Positions 34,491 to 45,554 of a DNA stretch of 64,000 nucleotides are shown here, one piece after another. Made by a program: the position numbers and the translations under genes. The notes beneath the pieces were generated by a model that was not told the origin of the DNA, searched no databases, and saw nothing but the letters and a program-made list of their open reading frames with translations. Each line of letters starts with the position of its first letter. Position 1 is the first letter of the stretch. The DNA comes from Jackrogersella multiformis (Eukaryota; Ascomycota; Sordariomycetes; Xylariales; Hypoxylaceae): contig CADCXD010000010.1 in the NCBI GenBank assembly GCA_902806575.1, forward strand, positions 868,001 to 932,000, in the 5' to 3' direction.

Positions 34491-36486
34491 ATGCATCTCC
34501 TTGCAGTGCTAGGAGGATTCGTCGTCTTAACTACACTTGAATTCGTTTATTCTCAAGTAATTCTGAATTTGGAACCACAAAATTCTACCCCCGGTCTATC
34601 CCCTCGAGATATTTCAATTAAGTCCGCAAACTTGCAGTGGCCTGATGACGTGTACGAATATACAACTCAAGTCAAGGTTGGAACGCCAGCCCAGATCATG
34701 ACTTTCAGGATTGAATTCGAAAATTTATTCACGTATGAGACGGTGATACCACCTACAAATGCAACTGGATGCGTGAATACCACAGATATTTACAGTGGGT
34801 GTCGTTTTGGATCGTGTCAGTGGCTCTCTGCGGCAAATAACTCTCCCGAAGGTAATGTTATACTGACACCAATAACATCGAGGCAAAGTCAACATGAATT
34901 TATCTTCAAAATTTTATGCAGCTCCAAGGGAGGTCGACATGGGCCTTATGTTCACCGACAATATGGAGCTTGGAGATATGTGTATATCAGACTATTATAT
35001 GGCACTGGCATACGATATACAAAATTTCAGCCTACACTGGGGTCACAGGACGCCGATTGTTGAGAGCATAGATCCGTCTTTGCCAATTCTATACCTGCTT
35101 GGAGATAACTATAACTACCCAAAATCTATAGTTGATTTTGCGGTGCAACAGGGACAGGTCGCAACGCCTGCCTTCAGCCTGTGGCTCCAAGACGAAGGTG
35201 AGTACACTCAGGGTTGCAATCGAGTTACGAAAAACCCATGATATGGAACTAACATATAGCGGTTAGATGATTACGTCGGTGGGCTCTTGTTTGGAGCTAT
35301 TGATACCCATCGATACGAAGGTGACCTCGTTAGTCTAGAGACATACAACCTAAGCGACCTAGGAGTTCAACAGCCGAGGCTGGATGATTCTAGTCCCATA
35401 TTAGAAATCGCCATTGCTATGACCTCACTGTCGGCCACTAGCTCTACAGGAACGGATGAACTTTGGGCACAGGGGCCCCTGGCAGTTCGCCTCAAGTTAG
35501 GAGACGATATGTTGCTTTCGCCCTATCTTGCGGCGCAGATACGAAACATAACGGGAGCATTTGTGCGATTAGACGAGACTGGCCAGCATGAGTACACTGT
35601 TGTGCCATGCTCCATGCGAGATAGTCAAGGGTATTTTACCTTTGGCTTCGGCGGACCAGGAGGTTTCAAGGCCAACGTTAGTATGCGGAGCTTAGTCGTC
35701 CCGCCATCCATGCAACTTCGCGAGTTGTTCAATTCCTTCGGAGAAGATATGTGTAGGTTTGGGGTCTCCGAAGTGAAAGACTACGATGTAGGGTTTCTGA
35801 GCAGTCACTTGCTTCGCTCAGTCTATACCGTCGTTGATCTATATAACATGAAGGTGGCGATGGCTCCCGTTAGACTCAATGTTAAAGATAATGAGTCAAA
35901 TATTGTCATGTTCGATGAGCATGCCGCACCTATTCCCTCTGCGACTACGGCGCCAGGTCAGCCATCTTCGATAAGTACGATCGCGTGGTCAGGCCCATCG
36001 CAGCCACCGTCGTTTCAGGCCGCAGAAGGATTCAAAATTATTACGGTCGAAACGCGAACGCCGTCACCGCTATCAACGTCATCACTACCAGGAGATGATT
36101 CTAAATCAGGAGGATCTAATGAGGGTATCAAAGTAGGCATCGGCATAGGCGTTTCCATCACAGCAATGTTGTTTATGGTAGGTACTCCTCTCGTGTGGAG
36201 ACGCTGGAAGAAGAGTCACGATCTGGAAATTACATCTCTCATACAGCCGCAAACTCGCAGCGAAAAGCGAGAATCGCGAGGAAAATCTATAGATGTGGCT
36301 CAAGTACAGCAGGTGTATGATAATCATGGAGACATACAGCCAGCAGAACTATCAGCCGTGAAGGAGCCCTCGGAGCTCTACGGCATGGCGATCTATCCGG
36401 AATTGCCAGGTGACTATCAATTCCCCGAAATGGCAAAAAACCCGAGAAAGAGCTCGTTCGTGGATTCGCCACTAAATATACACTGA
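34491..36486 (+). CDS. Membrane-anchored aspartic-protease-like protein, catalytically dead
   Basis: Exons 34491-34851, 34922-35197 and 35267-36486 give 618 residues. A signal peptide (MHLLAVLGGFVVLTTLEFVYS) leads into a pepsin-type (A1) fold: YTTQVKVGTPAQ, then GGLLFGAIDTHRYEGDL and later FGFGGPGGF. At the place of the first DTG the sequence reads RIEFEN, and at the second it reads KLGDDM, so both catalytic aspartate motifs are lost and the protein should not be a protease. About residue 505 there is one transmembrane helix (VGIGIGVSITAMLFMVGTPLV) followed by a basic stop-transfer WRRWKK and a cytosolic tail of about 100 residues. Several N-glycosylation sequons lie in the outer part. The design is that of a surface sensor or scaffold; that role is inferred. 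Removal of both introns keeps the family-like junctions intact. Confidence 0.85.
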
Positions 36487-37089
36487 AGAACAATTATCAT
36501 ACAGACAAGATCATCCTCTCCGAATAAGGCTGTGCAAATTTATTCACATGAGGCTTAACGCGGATTACGTTGCTGAATTAGATCAACATTTGCTAGTGGA
36601 AGGATTGCATGAAGCGGCGCTTCTTACTGGCAACAGTTGCCCCCAATACCTATTATACTCCACTGCCTATGGCATCGCCAACTGGGAACCCATACGATTG
36701 GGGTCAAGACACCCAGCTATCCTAAGTCGATCAAGCTCAAGAACACTGTAAAATACCTAGAAATTTATCATGGATTCAGTCAAGTGTTAGGTCGCCTCCT
36801 TTTTATACCTACCGAGACGCGTCTTTCGATCCCTTTTTCTTGCATGTCCAATGCTGACATCTCAGCCCCTCTATAAGATGATACATACAGGACTGTTGAC
36901 ATGGATGGTTTGGCCCCCAATCTTGGGCTATGTTCAGCTGAACATATGGGCAGCGCCACGAGATTGTCTGAATATATTCAACTTCCGCTCCCTCGTTACA
37001 TTTGTCCGTCCTACGGTTGCAACATGAAATATTCTTGAAACACCAAATGGTCTTAGCTGATACCTCAAATCAACATTTCGGCACACAAT
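36487..37089. other. Spacer
   Basis: About 600 bp separates the aspartic-protease-like gene from the second HET gene. No coding region is supported. Confidence 0.6.
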
Positions 37090-38742
37090 ATGCGTCTTCT
37101 TAACTCTTGTAGCGGGGAAATGAAGCATTTCCTATCATACGCTCAGATTCCACCATACGCTATCCTCTCGCACACCTGGGTCGACGATGAGGTCACTTAT
37201 CAGGACTGGCTAACGCTGTCTTGGCGGGAGGTTTTAAATAAGAAGGGGTTCAAGAAAATAGAATACTGTTGCCAACAGGCAGCTAGAGATGGACTAGGAT
37301 GGGTATGGGTCGATACGTGAGTCTGGTCCAAATAGTCTCTATAAGGGCTCCATGTCTAGATATGAGACCATACCCTGACAACGATATATAGATGTTGTAT
37401 CGACAAGACGAGCAGCGCCGAGCTTACCGAATCCATTAACTCCATGTTTCGGTGGTACAGGAATGCAGAAATTTGCTACGCTTACCTAGACGACGTACCC
37501 AAAAACTTGAGACTATCCACGATCGAGAAGAAACTTACTAGGAGCCGCTGGTTTACTCGTGGGTGGACGCTTCAGGAGCTAATTGCGCCGTCAGAGGTCA
37601 TCTTCTATTCCCATGACTGGCACCAAGTCGGAACGAGATCCGAACTCTCAGCTTGCATCTCGGGAATCACGGGCATCGACGAGATATACCTCAATGGAGC
37701 GAACCTCCAATTCGCGAGCGTCGCCCAGCGCATGTCCTGGGCATCGCAGCGAGAGACGTCCCGCGACGAAGACATGGCATACTGCCTCCTCGGTATCTTC
37801 GACGTCAACATGCCCCTAATCTACGGCGAAGGCGACAAAGCCTTCCAGCGGCTGCAAGAAGAAATCATGAAAGCATACCCCGAAGACCACACCCTCTTCG
37901 CCTGGGGCACTGTCGTCCCTTATTTTTCCAAATACGTCAAATCCGAGGCCCAAGCGCTGGGCGACGACCCCATCGAGTGCAACCCCGACGACGACGACGA
38001 CGGAGCACTCCTCGGGTTTCTAGCCCGGAGCCCCAGCGACTTCGCGGAGTCGGGCCAGTTTGTCTGCTACAGAGAAGCCAAGAAGTTCTTCCGGCGCTGG
38101 GACTTCCCGCTGACAGCACCCACGATCGTCGGCCGCACCATGCGCCTGGACCTGCCGGTCCGCAACGCCGGCGCGCCCTTCGCCGTGTGCCACATGGGCT
38201 CCGGGCTGCGGGGCACGGCGCAGCTGCGGCGCGTGACGACGGCGGTGCTGGTGTGCGGGCGGCAGGACGGGGCGGCGTTCCACTTCGCGACCATACCGCT
38301 GCTCACGTGCACGGGCGGGTACTACGGGCGCCTGCGCGAGGTGGTGGTCAACGGCTACATCTCGCTGCCGGCGGTCAACTACGACGTGCTGGGGCGCTGG
38401 CGCAGCCCGATCGTGGTGGAGCGGCAGCCGCGGTACCGGCCGCGCGCCGGCGACATCGTGCTGCGGCGGCTCGTGTCGTTCGTGCCGTGCGCGACCAGCA
38501 TCGCGGCCGAGACCGTCGACGTGGCCATCGACAACGGCTTCATAAAGGCCCTAGCCCCGACCCGCGGCCGCGTCGCCTGCCTCACCTTCGAGTACAACGA
38601 CGTGGCCGGCCTGGGCGTGCATATCAGCCGCGTCGGCGGCGAGGGCGAGGACGACGGCACGGGAAGGTTGCATTTCGCCGTCCTGCCGGTGGATATCTCG
38701 GCTGCGGCGTACTGGGATGACGAGGAGAAGAAGGGGGGGTGA
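37090..38742 (+). CDS. HET-domain incompatibility protein (HET-E type)
   Basis: Exons 37090-37316 and 37392-38742 give 525 residues. The HET domain here is the N-terminal kind seen on HET-E/HET-D proteins: MRLLNS at the start, YAILSHTW, WVWVDT|CCIDKTSSAELTESINSM (the bar marks the intron), CYAYLDD, SRWFTRGWTLQELIAP and IYGEGDKAFQRLQEEIMK. The second half (from about 290) is GC-rich and contains a beta-rich region without a NACHT or WD40 repeats, so it is a stand-alone HET protein. It would act in non-self recognition and programmed cell death. The TGA at 38740 lies within a GGGGGGGTGAGA sequence that could also be a splice donor; if so, the acidic ORF downstream becomes the C-terminus (see 38785-39394). 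Confidence 0.88.
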
Positions 38743-38784
38743 GAAGGGGAGAGGGGAAGTGGATGGGGGAGGGGGGATGTTTAG

Positions 38785-39394
38785 GGGGGAGGTGGAGGAG
38801 GTGGAGGAAGAGGTGGAGGAAGAGGGTAAACATGGAGATGGTAGTGACAGGATGAGCGAGGACGAGGAAGAGGATGGGGATGATGGGGATGAGGAAGAAG
38901 AGGAAGAGGAGGAGGAGGAGGAGGATGATCAAGACGAGATTTCAAGCGAAGCCGAAGATAACGAAGAGGAAACTGAAGAGGAATCCGAGGCGACAGATGA
39001 AGACGAAGATAAAGCTATGACCAAATATGAGCAAGACATAAAAGAAGACTCTTCGGAGCTCAAGCCTCCCAAGCCAAGACACCCTCGCCTCCAGACCACG
39101 CTCGAAGCATACTACCACCTCTGGGACCACTGGCGGGAAGCCCCGTACACGCAAGAGATGAGCCTGCCCTCGCACACGTGGGAGATCAAGGAGAGCCGCG
39201 AGATCCCCGCCGTGCGCATCACCGCCGAGCGCATGTACGTCGACGACGACCCCACCAGCCCGTCGACGTCGTCGATATCGTCATCACTACCTCCTACCAG
39301 GGCCAACCGCAGGCCCAGGGAGACGTGCCGGGGAGTGCTTTGTATAACTAGGTGGTGGATGGGTGGATATATATATCAAGATAAATCCATATAG
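38785..39394 (+). CDS. Acidic ORF: possible C-terminal exon of the HET gene or separate small gene
   Basis: This frame is open from the ATG at 38717 to 39394. It begins with a run of Glu/Asp (about residues 25-95 of that frame), followed by a more normal sequence LQTTLEAYYHLWDHWREAPYTQEMSLPSHTWEIKE and a Ser/Thr-rich end. Splicing out 38739-38784 (46 nt, GTGAGA to TTTAG) would join it in phase to the HET protein and give 727 residues, but that intron has no branch site or pyrimidine tract. The purine-rich coding strand makes gene prediction unreliable here. I regard it as real coding sequence with modest confidence and its gene assignment as open. Confidence 0.4.
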
Positions 39395-40022
39395 GTACCT
39401 ACCTAGGCAGGTTTGATGAGATAGGATTGGGACGGGACGGGTCGAGATGGATTTTTTCAATGAATGATACCCCTTTTTTAGTTTTATCCAATTTGCCCTT
39501 TGCTTACAGAACCTACCGATTCGGGTTTTCTTTTCCGGATTCCTAATATACCCCTAATACATGAGATATTTAACTTGAGAATGGCCACGCACTACACTTA
39601 CGTATAGATATTCGCCCTCTAACATGTGAGCTACATATCTTTATTACCTCATTTCATATGGACCAGCTGGACATGCCCAGGTAAAACTATACACCACCCG
39701 ATTCACGGGTAGCTAAGAGAATACAATCCGAGTACCTCCCTATCTGGTATGAAGTGTCTAGAGTAGCCTACGATCTACGCCTGTACGCCAGGGGATTTAG
39801 AACGACGAACAGACGTGGCAGATATCCAATACGTAGGTAGTCACCAAACCTAGGGTCATAATTCATCGCTAAAAACGAAAAGCCTTTTCCTATTTGCCTA
39901 TTTTCAGTCTAGCCCCTAGCTGCTAACTAGCGGTGCATCCCGAATACACCATGGATAGAAGAACCGATATGAAGACAAGTCCTAGTGTATCGATATTAGG
40001 TACCTCGTTATTGGAACGCGGC
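39395..40022. other. Spacer between convergent genes
   Basis: This is the 3' flanks of the HET region and eIF2-beta. A motif copy (TAGGTACCTACCTAGG) sits at 39392-39408. No gene is seen. Confidence 0.6.
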
Positions 40023-41726
40023 TTAACCTTGCATCTTCTTTCTCTTGCCGACCTGGGCAGAGAAACCGGTCTTTATAGCGGTGACGGACCGACGGGATCC
40101 GCAAGAATTGCAGGTGATGAAGTAGAGACGGTTTTCTCCCTTGTTGAGCTCTGTGTCGGGAGATCGGCAAGTCTTGCAAGTGACATACTCGACTATTCTT
40201 AGTTAGCAATGCCGGGGGACCGAAAGACAACGATAAAGGGAGCTTACTGATATATTTTCGCAACACGTTCTCGATCTGCTTCTGCTGGAATCGGCCCTTA
40301 ATGACCAATCGTCTGCTTCCATCGACGGACCCGTTCGTACCCAACTCGGCAAACAAATAAGCGGTAACGTGCTCCTCGCTTCGCTTCATTCGCTTGGTGA
40401 TTTCTTGGATATTGGCAAAGATTGTCTTCTTGTTGCCTTCACGTAAGCACTGTGGGGGCGGGATCTTGTAGCTGCGTGTGCCGCTTGAGGCGTGATCTGG
40501 GTTCTTCTGAGCCAACAGACTGAAAAAGCGGCTGAGTAGTAGGTCGTAGCTGATAGCTTTAGTCTCATCATGACTCCAGATACCAGTACCCTTCTCCATA
40601 TCTCCGGACTGCTCATCACCCTTCGACTCGGTAGCACCCTCCGCGCCACCTTCCTTGTCGAGGTCAAGTGCTGCGAGCTTGGCAGCAAACTCGTCGCCTT
40701 CGTCAGCCTTGGTAGCCTTCTTCTTCTTCTTTTTCTTCAGGGTCAAGTCAAGACCGCCAGCATCAACGGCTCCGTCAGCAGCACCGTCGGCCTCTGCACC
40801 GTCGGCATCCTCCGTCTTCTTAGGCTTCTTTTTCTTTTTCTTGAGGAGGTCGAGGCCACCATCTTCAACAAGAAGGGCAGCGTCGTTGACGGGAGCTTCT
40901 CGCGAATCAGTAAAGGCCCCAAGAGCTGCTGAGAGCGGCGGCGTACGGGGTGTATGGGACATGGCGGTGTCCTTTGTATCTTCGGAAGCCATGGTTACGA
41001 TTTTGCCGTCGGCTTCGACTACGAGGGCTTCGGAATTAAAAACGACGGATTTTCGCTGCTTGCGGTCTGGGATTGAGGGACGTTCCTGCTATGGTTAGAG
41101 TTGTGTTAATAAAGATTATGAAGGCCCGGGTTAGATTGGAAAACAAAAAGATGGTAAAGAATGTTTCAATCGGAATCAGATTGAATGCGCTGGTAATAAA
41201 AGTCGAAAGTCCCAAGTTATCGATACCGAAGACAGGATGTTGAAGTTGTGAAGTTGTGAAGTAAAGTATGACTCTGACTCTTTGTGACTTCTGCGTCTCG
41301 GATTTTTCAATGTGGCCCGGAGCGTCTGGTGGTGGGGTCCACAGGTACGATGTACATCCCGTCCCATCCCATATAATTTGGAGGGGCAAAGATTAACCTC
41401 ATTAAACCTCCTCCTTATCGCTGTTCGAGATTGTGCTCTTGTGGGGGAACTTCTCCAGCGCGGCAAACGTACCCATGTACCTAAGTATAGGCTGGGTAGG
41501 TACAACAGCTTTACCTGCTGTACCTGCCTACCTAAGGTACATAACCTTGGGCGTCGAATGGAGGGGGGAAAGAGGCAGACCGGTCCCGATTGATACATGA
41601 AGTCGAAAATAATCAAGCCATTTCGAACCCATGCTTCTTTAGAAAAAGGAAAAGACGTAGAAATAAAGAGACGAGTCAAGTCAAATTCAAACTTACAGTA
41701 TCTGCTGCTGCATCCGTTTCAGCCAT
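40023..41726 (-). CDS. sui3: Translation initiation factor eIF2 subunit beta
   Basis: Exons 41726-41697 (ten codons, MAETDAAADT), 41085-40248 and 40192-40023 encode 345 residues. The long open frame appears to start at 40992, but the upstream sequence SIPDRKQRKSVVFNSEALVVEADGK is in frame and is linked through a canonical acceptor to the small first exon, so the true start is 41726. eIF2-beta is part of the ternary complex that brings initiator tRNA to the 40S ribosome and is contacted by eIF5 and eIF2B through lysine blocks. Two are visible (LKKKKKKPKK and LKKKKKKK). The core helix region and the C-terminal zinc finger (CKTC...CNSC) are intact. The last intron splits RKYI|IEYVTCKTC. Intron 1 is 611 nt, the longest in the window. 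Confidence 0.95.
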
Positions 41727-42698
41727 CCTTGTGGCTTTTTGGATAATATATCCTTGCTTTACAAGTAAATTCTGGCTTTTGCTAAAACTATCACGCTCGT
41801 GTCACTCCGATATCTCGATGCCCAAATCAAGAATGTGTTGCAGGTTTCGATATCACTTTGTGGCGATAAAGGCAGCGTGGTGGGTTTATATTGGAAGTGA
41901 CAGAAGTTGGTGGTAGGAGTAGGAAATAAGGGATGACAAGCTTCCCTTGTCGGTTTTTAACTGGACTCCGGACGTTTGTGAAATGGTAGTAGAGTCAAGT
42001 TGAAGTTGAATAAATTAAGAGGAAGAAAATCAAAATCGAGAGCAGGACTTATCCTATGACGTTTGAGCCCTACGATGGAGAAGGACGATGAGAGTTTGTT
42101 CGCCTTCAATGTACTTTCTCTACGGTCTTATTGGGTACCTAGGGGGAAGTAGCTAGGTAACAATCCAGGGCTGATAATAACGTCACCAGCCTGTGACTCA
42201 GCAATGACCATCCCCATATTAGACCACGTCCCACCAATTACCCACCAGCTTCCCCCCACTCGGAAGTAAAGTTAGCCAATAGCGAGCCGAGATCGGTCGG
42301 TATATGGTCCATGCATTTAATCTGTGCACTAATTAGGTAAGGTACATACTTCATCATAGCTTACCCCTACCCTGTAAACCTAGATTATAGTTTATGTTAC
42401 CTACCATTTTAGATGCCCTTGCAATGTCCATCACCACTTCTACCAACAAACAGCTACGACATCATTTCAAGACTTCTGCAACACCGCAGTCAACGGAATT
42501 ATTAACATCATAGTTGAGACATCATAGTCGAGCTGCGCATAGGGGACAAATATTGTAGTCCCAGCTCTAGGTCGTTCGCAGGTTGGTGGGACCCAATGTA
42601 TCGGATCTGTTAGCAGTAGCGCCTAGTTCGCTACTTTTCTCTCGAGCCTCGAATATTTAGTATAACCATCCTCGAACCTCCGGCACTCCCATCGAACC
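41727..42698. other. Spacer between divergent genes
   Basis: About 970 bp separates eIF2-beta (-) from the Mim2-like gene (+). It has one TACCTAGGGGG motif near 42137 and nothing that reads as a gene. Confidence 0.6.
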
Positions 42699-43084
42699 AT
42701 GTCTCTTTCCGGTTCCTTCACCATACCCGACGCCCCCGACTCCGATAACGACGATGTCGATTCCCTCCCTTCTACCTCCACTGAGAGCTTCACGTCCGAT
42801 GATGATGACGACTATGATGCGCAAAAGGAATGGGAGCAGAGTATAGAACAACTCCAGCTTCTCCTGACCATGATCCTGGTTCCCTTTGCCGGAAAATATC
42901 TAGGCCGCAAGTTTGCCTATTGGAGTATGATCCCGACCGATCTCCTGAGCTGTTTCCAACTCTAACACCGGTTCAAACAGGTTGGGCGAGATACATGGAA
43001 TGGATGCATAATGTTGAGATACGGTGGTCAAATAAGGCGACATTTAAGGCTGCGGGTGCGGTCGAAGCAGTGGCGACGCTCTAA
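42699..43084 (+). CDS. mim2: Mim2-like mitochondrial outer-membrane import factor
   Basis: Exons 42699-42924 and 42981-43084 give 109 residues. The N-terminal half is acidic and Ser-rich (DSDNDDVDS, SDDDDDYDAQKEW). A single hydrophobic helix follows (QLQLLLTMILVPFAGKYLGRKFAYW), and after the splice comes a basic, aromatic tail WARYMEWMHNVEIRW. This order (acidic cytosolic part, one membrane helix with a GKYLGRKFAYW end, short tail) fits Mim2, a partner of Mim1 in the complex that inserts helical proteins into the mitochondrial outer membrane. Tom22 has a similar topology but different tail residues. The open frame without splicing would end in an unrelated sequence, so the intron is needed. 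Confidence 0.65.
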
Positions 43085-44453
43085 ACTACCGCTTCTCTAC
43101 CATATTTGCATTCACGAGAGGGAACTTCCGGGACATAGACCGGAGGGTACCCTATTTGTGTATATAAGGGCATCGCTGTGGGTATAGGGGATCGTCGCTA
43201 AAAGGACCACAGCATGGAGACGCAAAATCGAAACATCGAAATCGCTAATACATTTCAGCTACCCATACTGCCACATCCACCTTGTGAATCCCTTCCCTAC
43301 TCGTGAGGTCCTTGCTGAGTACACCTGATTGAATTATGCAGAAAAAGAGCTTATCGAATGCGCTGAGGACCTTTGATTATCTTGATCTACATCGAGCTCA
43401 TGGGAGCCCTAACGCGCCACGCCACAGGGCAGGAAGTTATGTTTATCCAATCATCGCGGTCACGGTACAAGATCGGCTGGGCAAGAGTTGTCCTAGGTGT
43501 TACAGGTCCTCCCAACGAGCTGGATGACCCAATGATAACGAAGCGAGAACTCTTTCCAGTTGACAATCCACAGTGCCTCTATGAGTAGTGAAAACCCCCC
43601 ATCTACAATAGCTGTGTTTGGTTCTATGGCTAGACCTTCCACATGATAGGTTGGTTAGTGATTACTATCCTCCGCCTAGGTTTGCCAGTCTGCCAGTCTA
43701 GGTTTGAGCTATTAATAGAAATGGTAGGAAAGCTTTGATAGCCTTGTTAGCCATCAGCCGCAACACATCCCGTGAAAAATGCCCGGGCATCCATGCATCA
43801 TGTTTGCTGACCGACTCAAAGGATTACGATACCTAAGCGGCCGTCATTGAAGGACTGTCCGGAAGCCCGTGTGACTTTATTGGAGCGGTGACACCTTTGC
43901 CACTCCTCCCGTTACATAGAACTTGGTGTAAAAGCCGAGCTACTCCAGTCATGATATTTCGGATCTCCCGTCTCTCATCTCCCATACGTAAACAACCTCC
44001 AGCACATCACCGTGTGGTAGTTAGTATCTATCCTCGTGGTTGACCTTGGCACTTGGCACCATAGTGCTCCCTGGAAGGGTTGAGGCTCAACTTTGCACCC
44101 ACGTATCAAGGCGTGTGTTAATAACAAAGGCCCACGTGTACCGTATTGTCCAAAACATGACTAGTAACTGAACATAGAATATAATAAACAAGCGCCTTGT
44201 TTCTGATCTTTGTTTTCCATCTCGAGGATTGTATCAAAATACTCACACTGAATAATGACAGTAGTCTGTATCATAACTCTCATGCTATTCAACCGCTGCG
44301 TTTTAGTGCATAAATATACTTCACATACGGCTAAATCTTGTCAATATGATTCATACTTCAAAGCGAAAACGCAACGACCGAGTCGAAACAAAACGAGGAG
44401 ACACAAATTATAAACCAATCTTAGATCTACGAATAAACATCACATCTTCAGCA
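43085..44453. other. Spacer
   Basis: About 1.4 kb lies between the Mim2-like gene and the J-domain gene. An ORF at 43373-43588 starts with a non-ATG codon and has no recognisable motif, so I do not call it. A second in-frame ATG for the J-domain gene lies at 44346. Confidence 0.55.
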
Positions 44454-45554
44454 ATGGCGCGGCCTAGATTCCCCAAGCACGACCTGTACAAGGTCCTCGG
44501 GGTCGACAGCAAAGCTAGTCTAGAGGACATCAAGAAGGCGTATCGAGAAATTTGCAAGAAAGTGCATCCAGACAAGGCGGACGGAGGAAACACGCCGGAG
44601 AACAATGAGCGATTTCAGAAAGTCCAAGAGGCTTGGGAAATCCTGCGCGACGAGGTGCTAAGGAAGGAGTACGACCGATACCGTGCCAGCAGCGCCAAAG
44701 ATTCTGGCGGCCAATGGGCCAAAGATGCCGACGCCGGTCGTCGGCAAAGACAGAAAGAACGGAAAGAACGCGATGAGCGAAGCGGTAAGAGCAAAAAGTA
44801 TCCCCGAAGCGGTGAAAATCCGAGGAAAGATCGGACTTATGACGATTATCCAGGTGACACATACGAACCAAAGCCAAAAAGTAACAAGAAACCTTACTAT
44901 GAAGATTGGGGTGAAGGTTATTACGACGGCGGCAACCCTTACGAGCCGAGACACGGCGGGTGGTACTACCCAGGCAGCGTACCACCATACTACGGGCCGG
45001 GTCCGCCGCCGGGTCCGCAATACTACGACCCTTACGGCCAACAGTACCGACCTCGCAGCGCTAGAGGGCCGCCTCCCGTAAGACTCGAAGACAACATCAT
45101 CGCGATGAGAATCCGGGTCGACCTGAACCAGGCTTCTCGAGACCTCGACAACCTAGAGTCCGACTTTATGGGCTTCACGATGAGGTTCCGGACGCAGTTT
45201 CAGCCCGGTGACGAAGACAAGAAACGTTGGGGCAAGATCTTCCGCGACGTCGACGGCGCTCTCAACTTTGCCGAGGACGTATATGATTCCCTGCATCTCA
45301 GATTGGTCGACATCGAAACCGGTCACGGATCACCGGTCATGACTCTCGATCTGCCCGAGGTCCTAGGCATCCTCCAGGCCCACATCACCAGGATGAAGTA
45401 CTCTCTCACCGCGGTGCTCATCATCTTTAGTCAACTATCTAGCTTTCTTCCGTTCGAGACCGAGCGACAGCTTTTCGACAACCTAGAGCGGAGGCTGTGT
45501 GCAATGGCGTGGCCTACGTTAATGCCCACGGATTACTCGAAGCCGGGCAGGTAG
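44454..45554 (+). CDS. J-domain (DnaJ) co-chaperone
   Basis: A single exon gives 366 residues from the ATG at 44454. An ATG 36 codons upstream (44346) is also in frame, but it would put a basic, non-conserved leader before the J domain. Residues 8-75 are a complete J domain: LYKVLGVDSKASLEDIKKAYREICKKVHPDK (HPD motif intact), then FQKVQEAWEILRDEVLRKEYD. This would stimulate ATP hydrolysis by an Hsp70. After it come a charged Arg/Lys/Asp stretch, a Tyr/Gly/Pro-rich segment (GGWYYPGSVPPYYGPGPPPG) and a helical C-terminal region of 150 residues with DLNQASRDLDNLESDFM. No zinc-finger or substrate-binding domain of the DnaJ-A/B type is seen, so it is a class C J protein. Its partner and compartment are unknown. 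Confidence 0.88.
   Translation: MARPRFPKHDLYKVLGVDSKASLEDIKKAYREICKKVHPDKADGGNTPENNERFQKVQEAWEILRDEVLRKEYDRYRASSAKDSGGQWAKDADAGRRQRQKERKERDERSGKSKKYPRSGENPRKDRTYDDYPGDTYEPKPKSNKKPYYEDWGEGYYDGGNPYEPRHGGWYYPGSVPPYYGPGPPPGPQYYDPYGQQYRPRSARGPPPVRLEDNIIAMRIRVDLNQASRDLDNLESDFMGFTMRFRTQFQPGDEDKKRWGKIFRDVDGALNFAEDVYDSLHLRLVDIETGHGSPVMTLDLPEVLGILQAHITRMKYSLTAVLIIFSQLSSFLPFETERQLFDNLERRLCAMAWPTLMPTDYSKPGR

Noticed and set aside
37653..38720. 355-codon ORF in another frame inside the second HET gene
   Set aside because: It overlaps a clearly supported HET protein and is Arg/Pro-rich with no domain.
43373..43588. 71-codon open frame between the Mim2-like and J-domain genes
   Set aside because: It opens at a TTG rather than ATG, has no motif and lacks splice partners.
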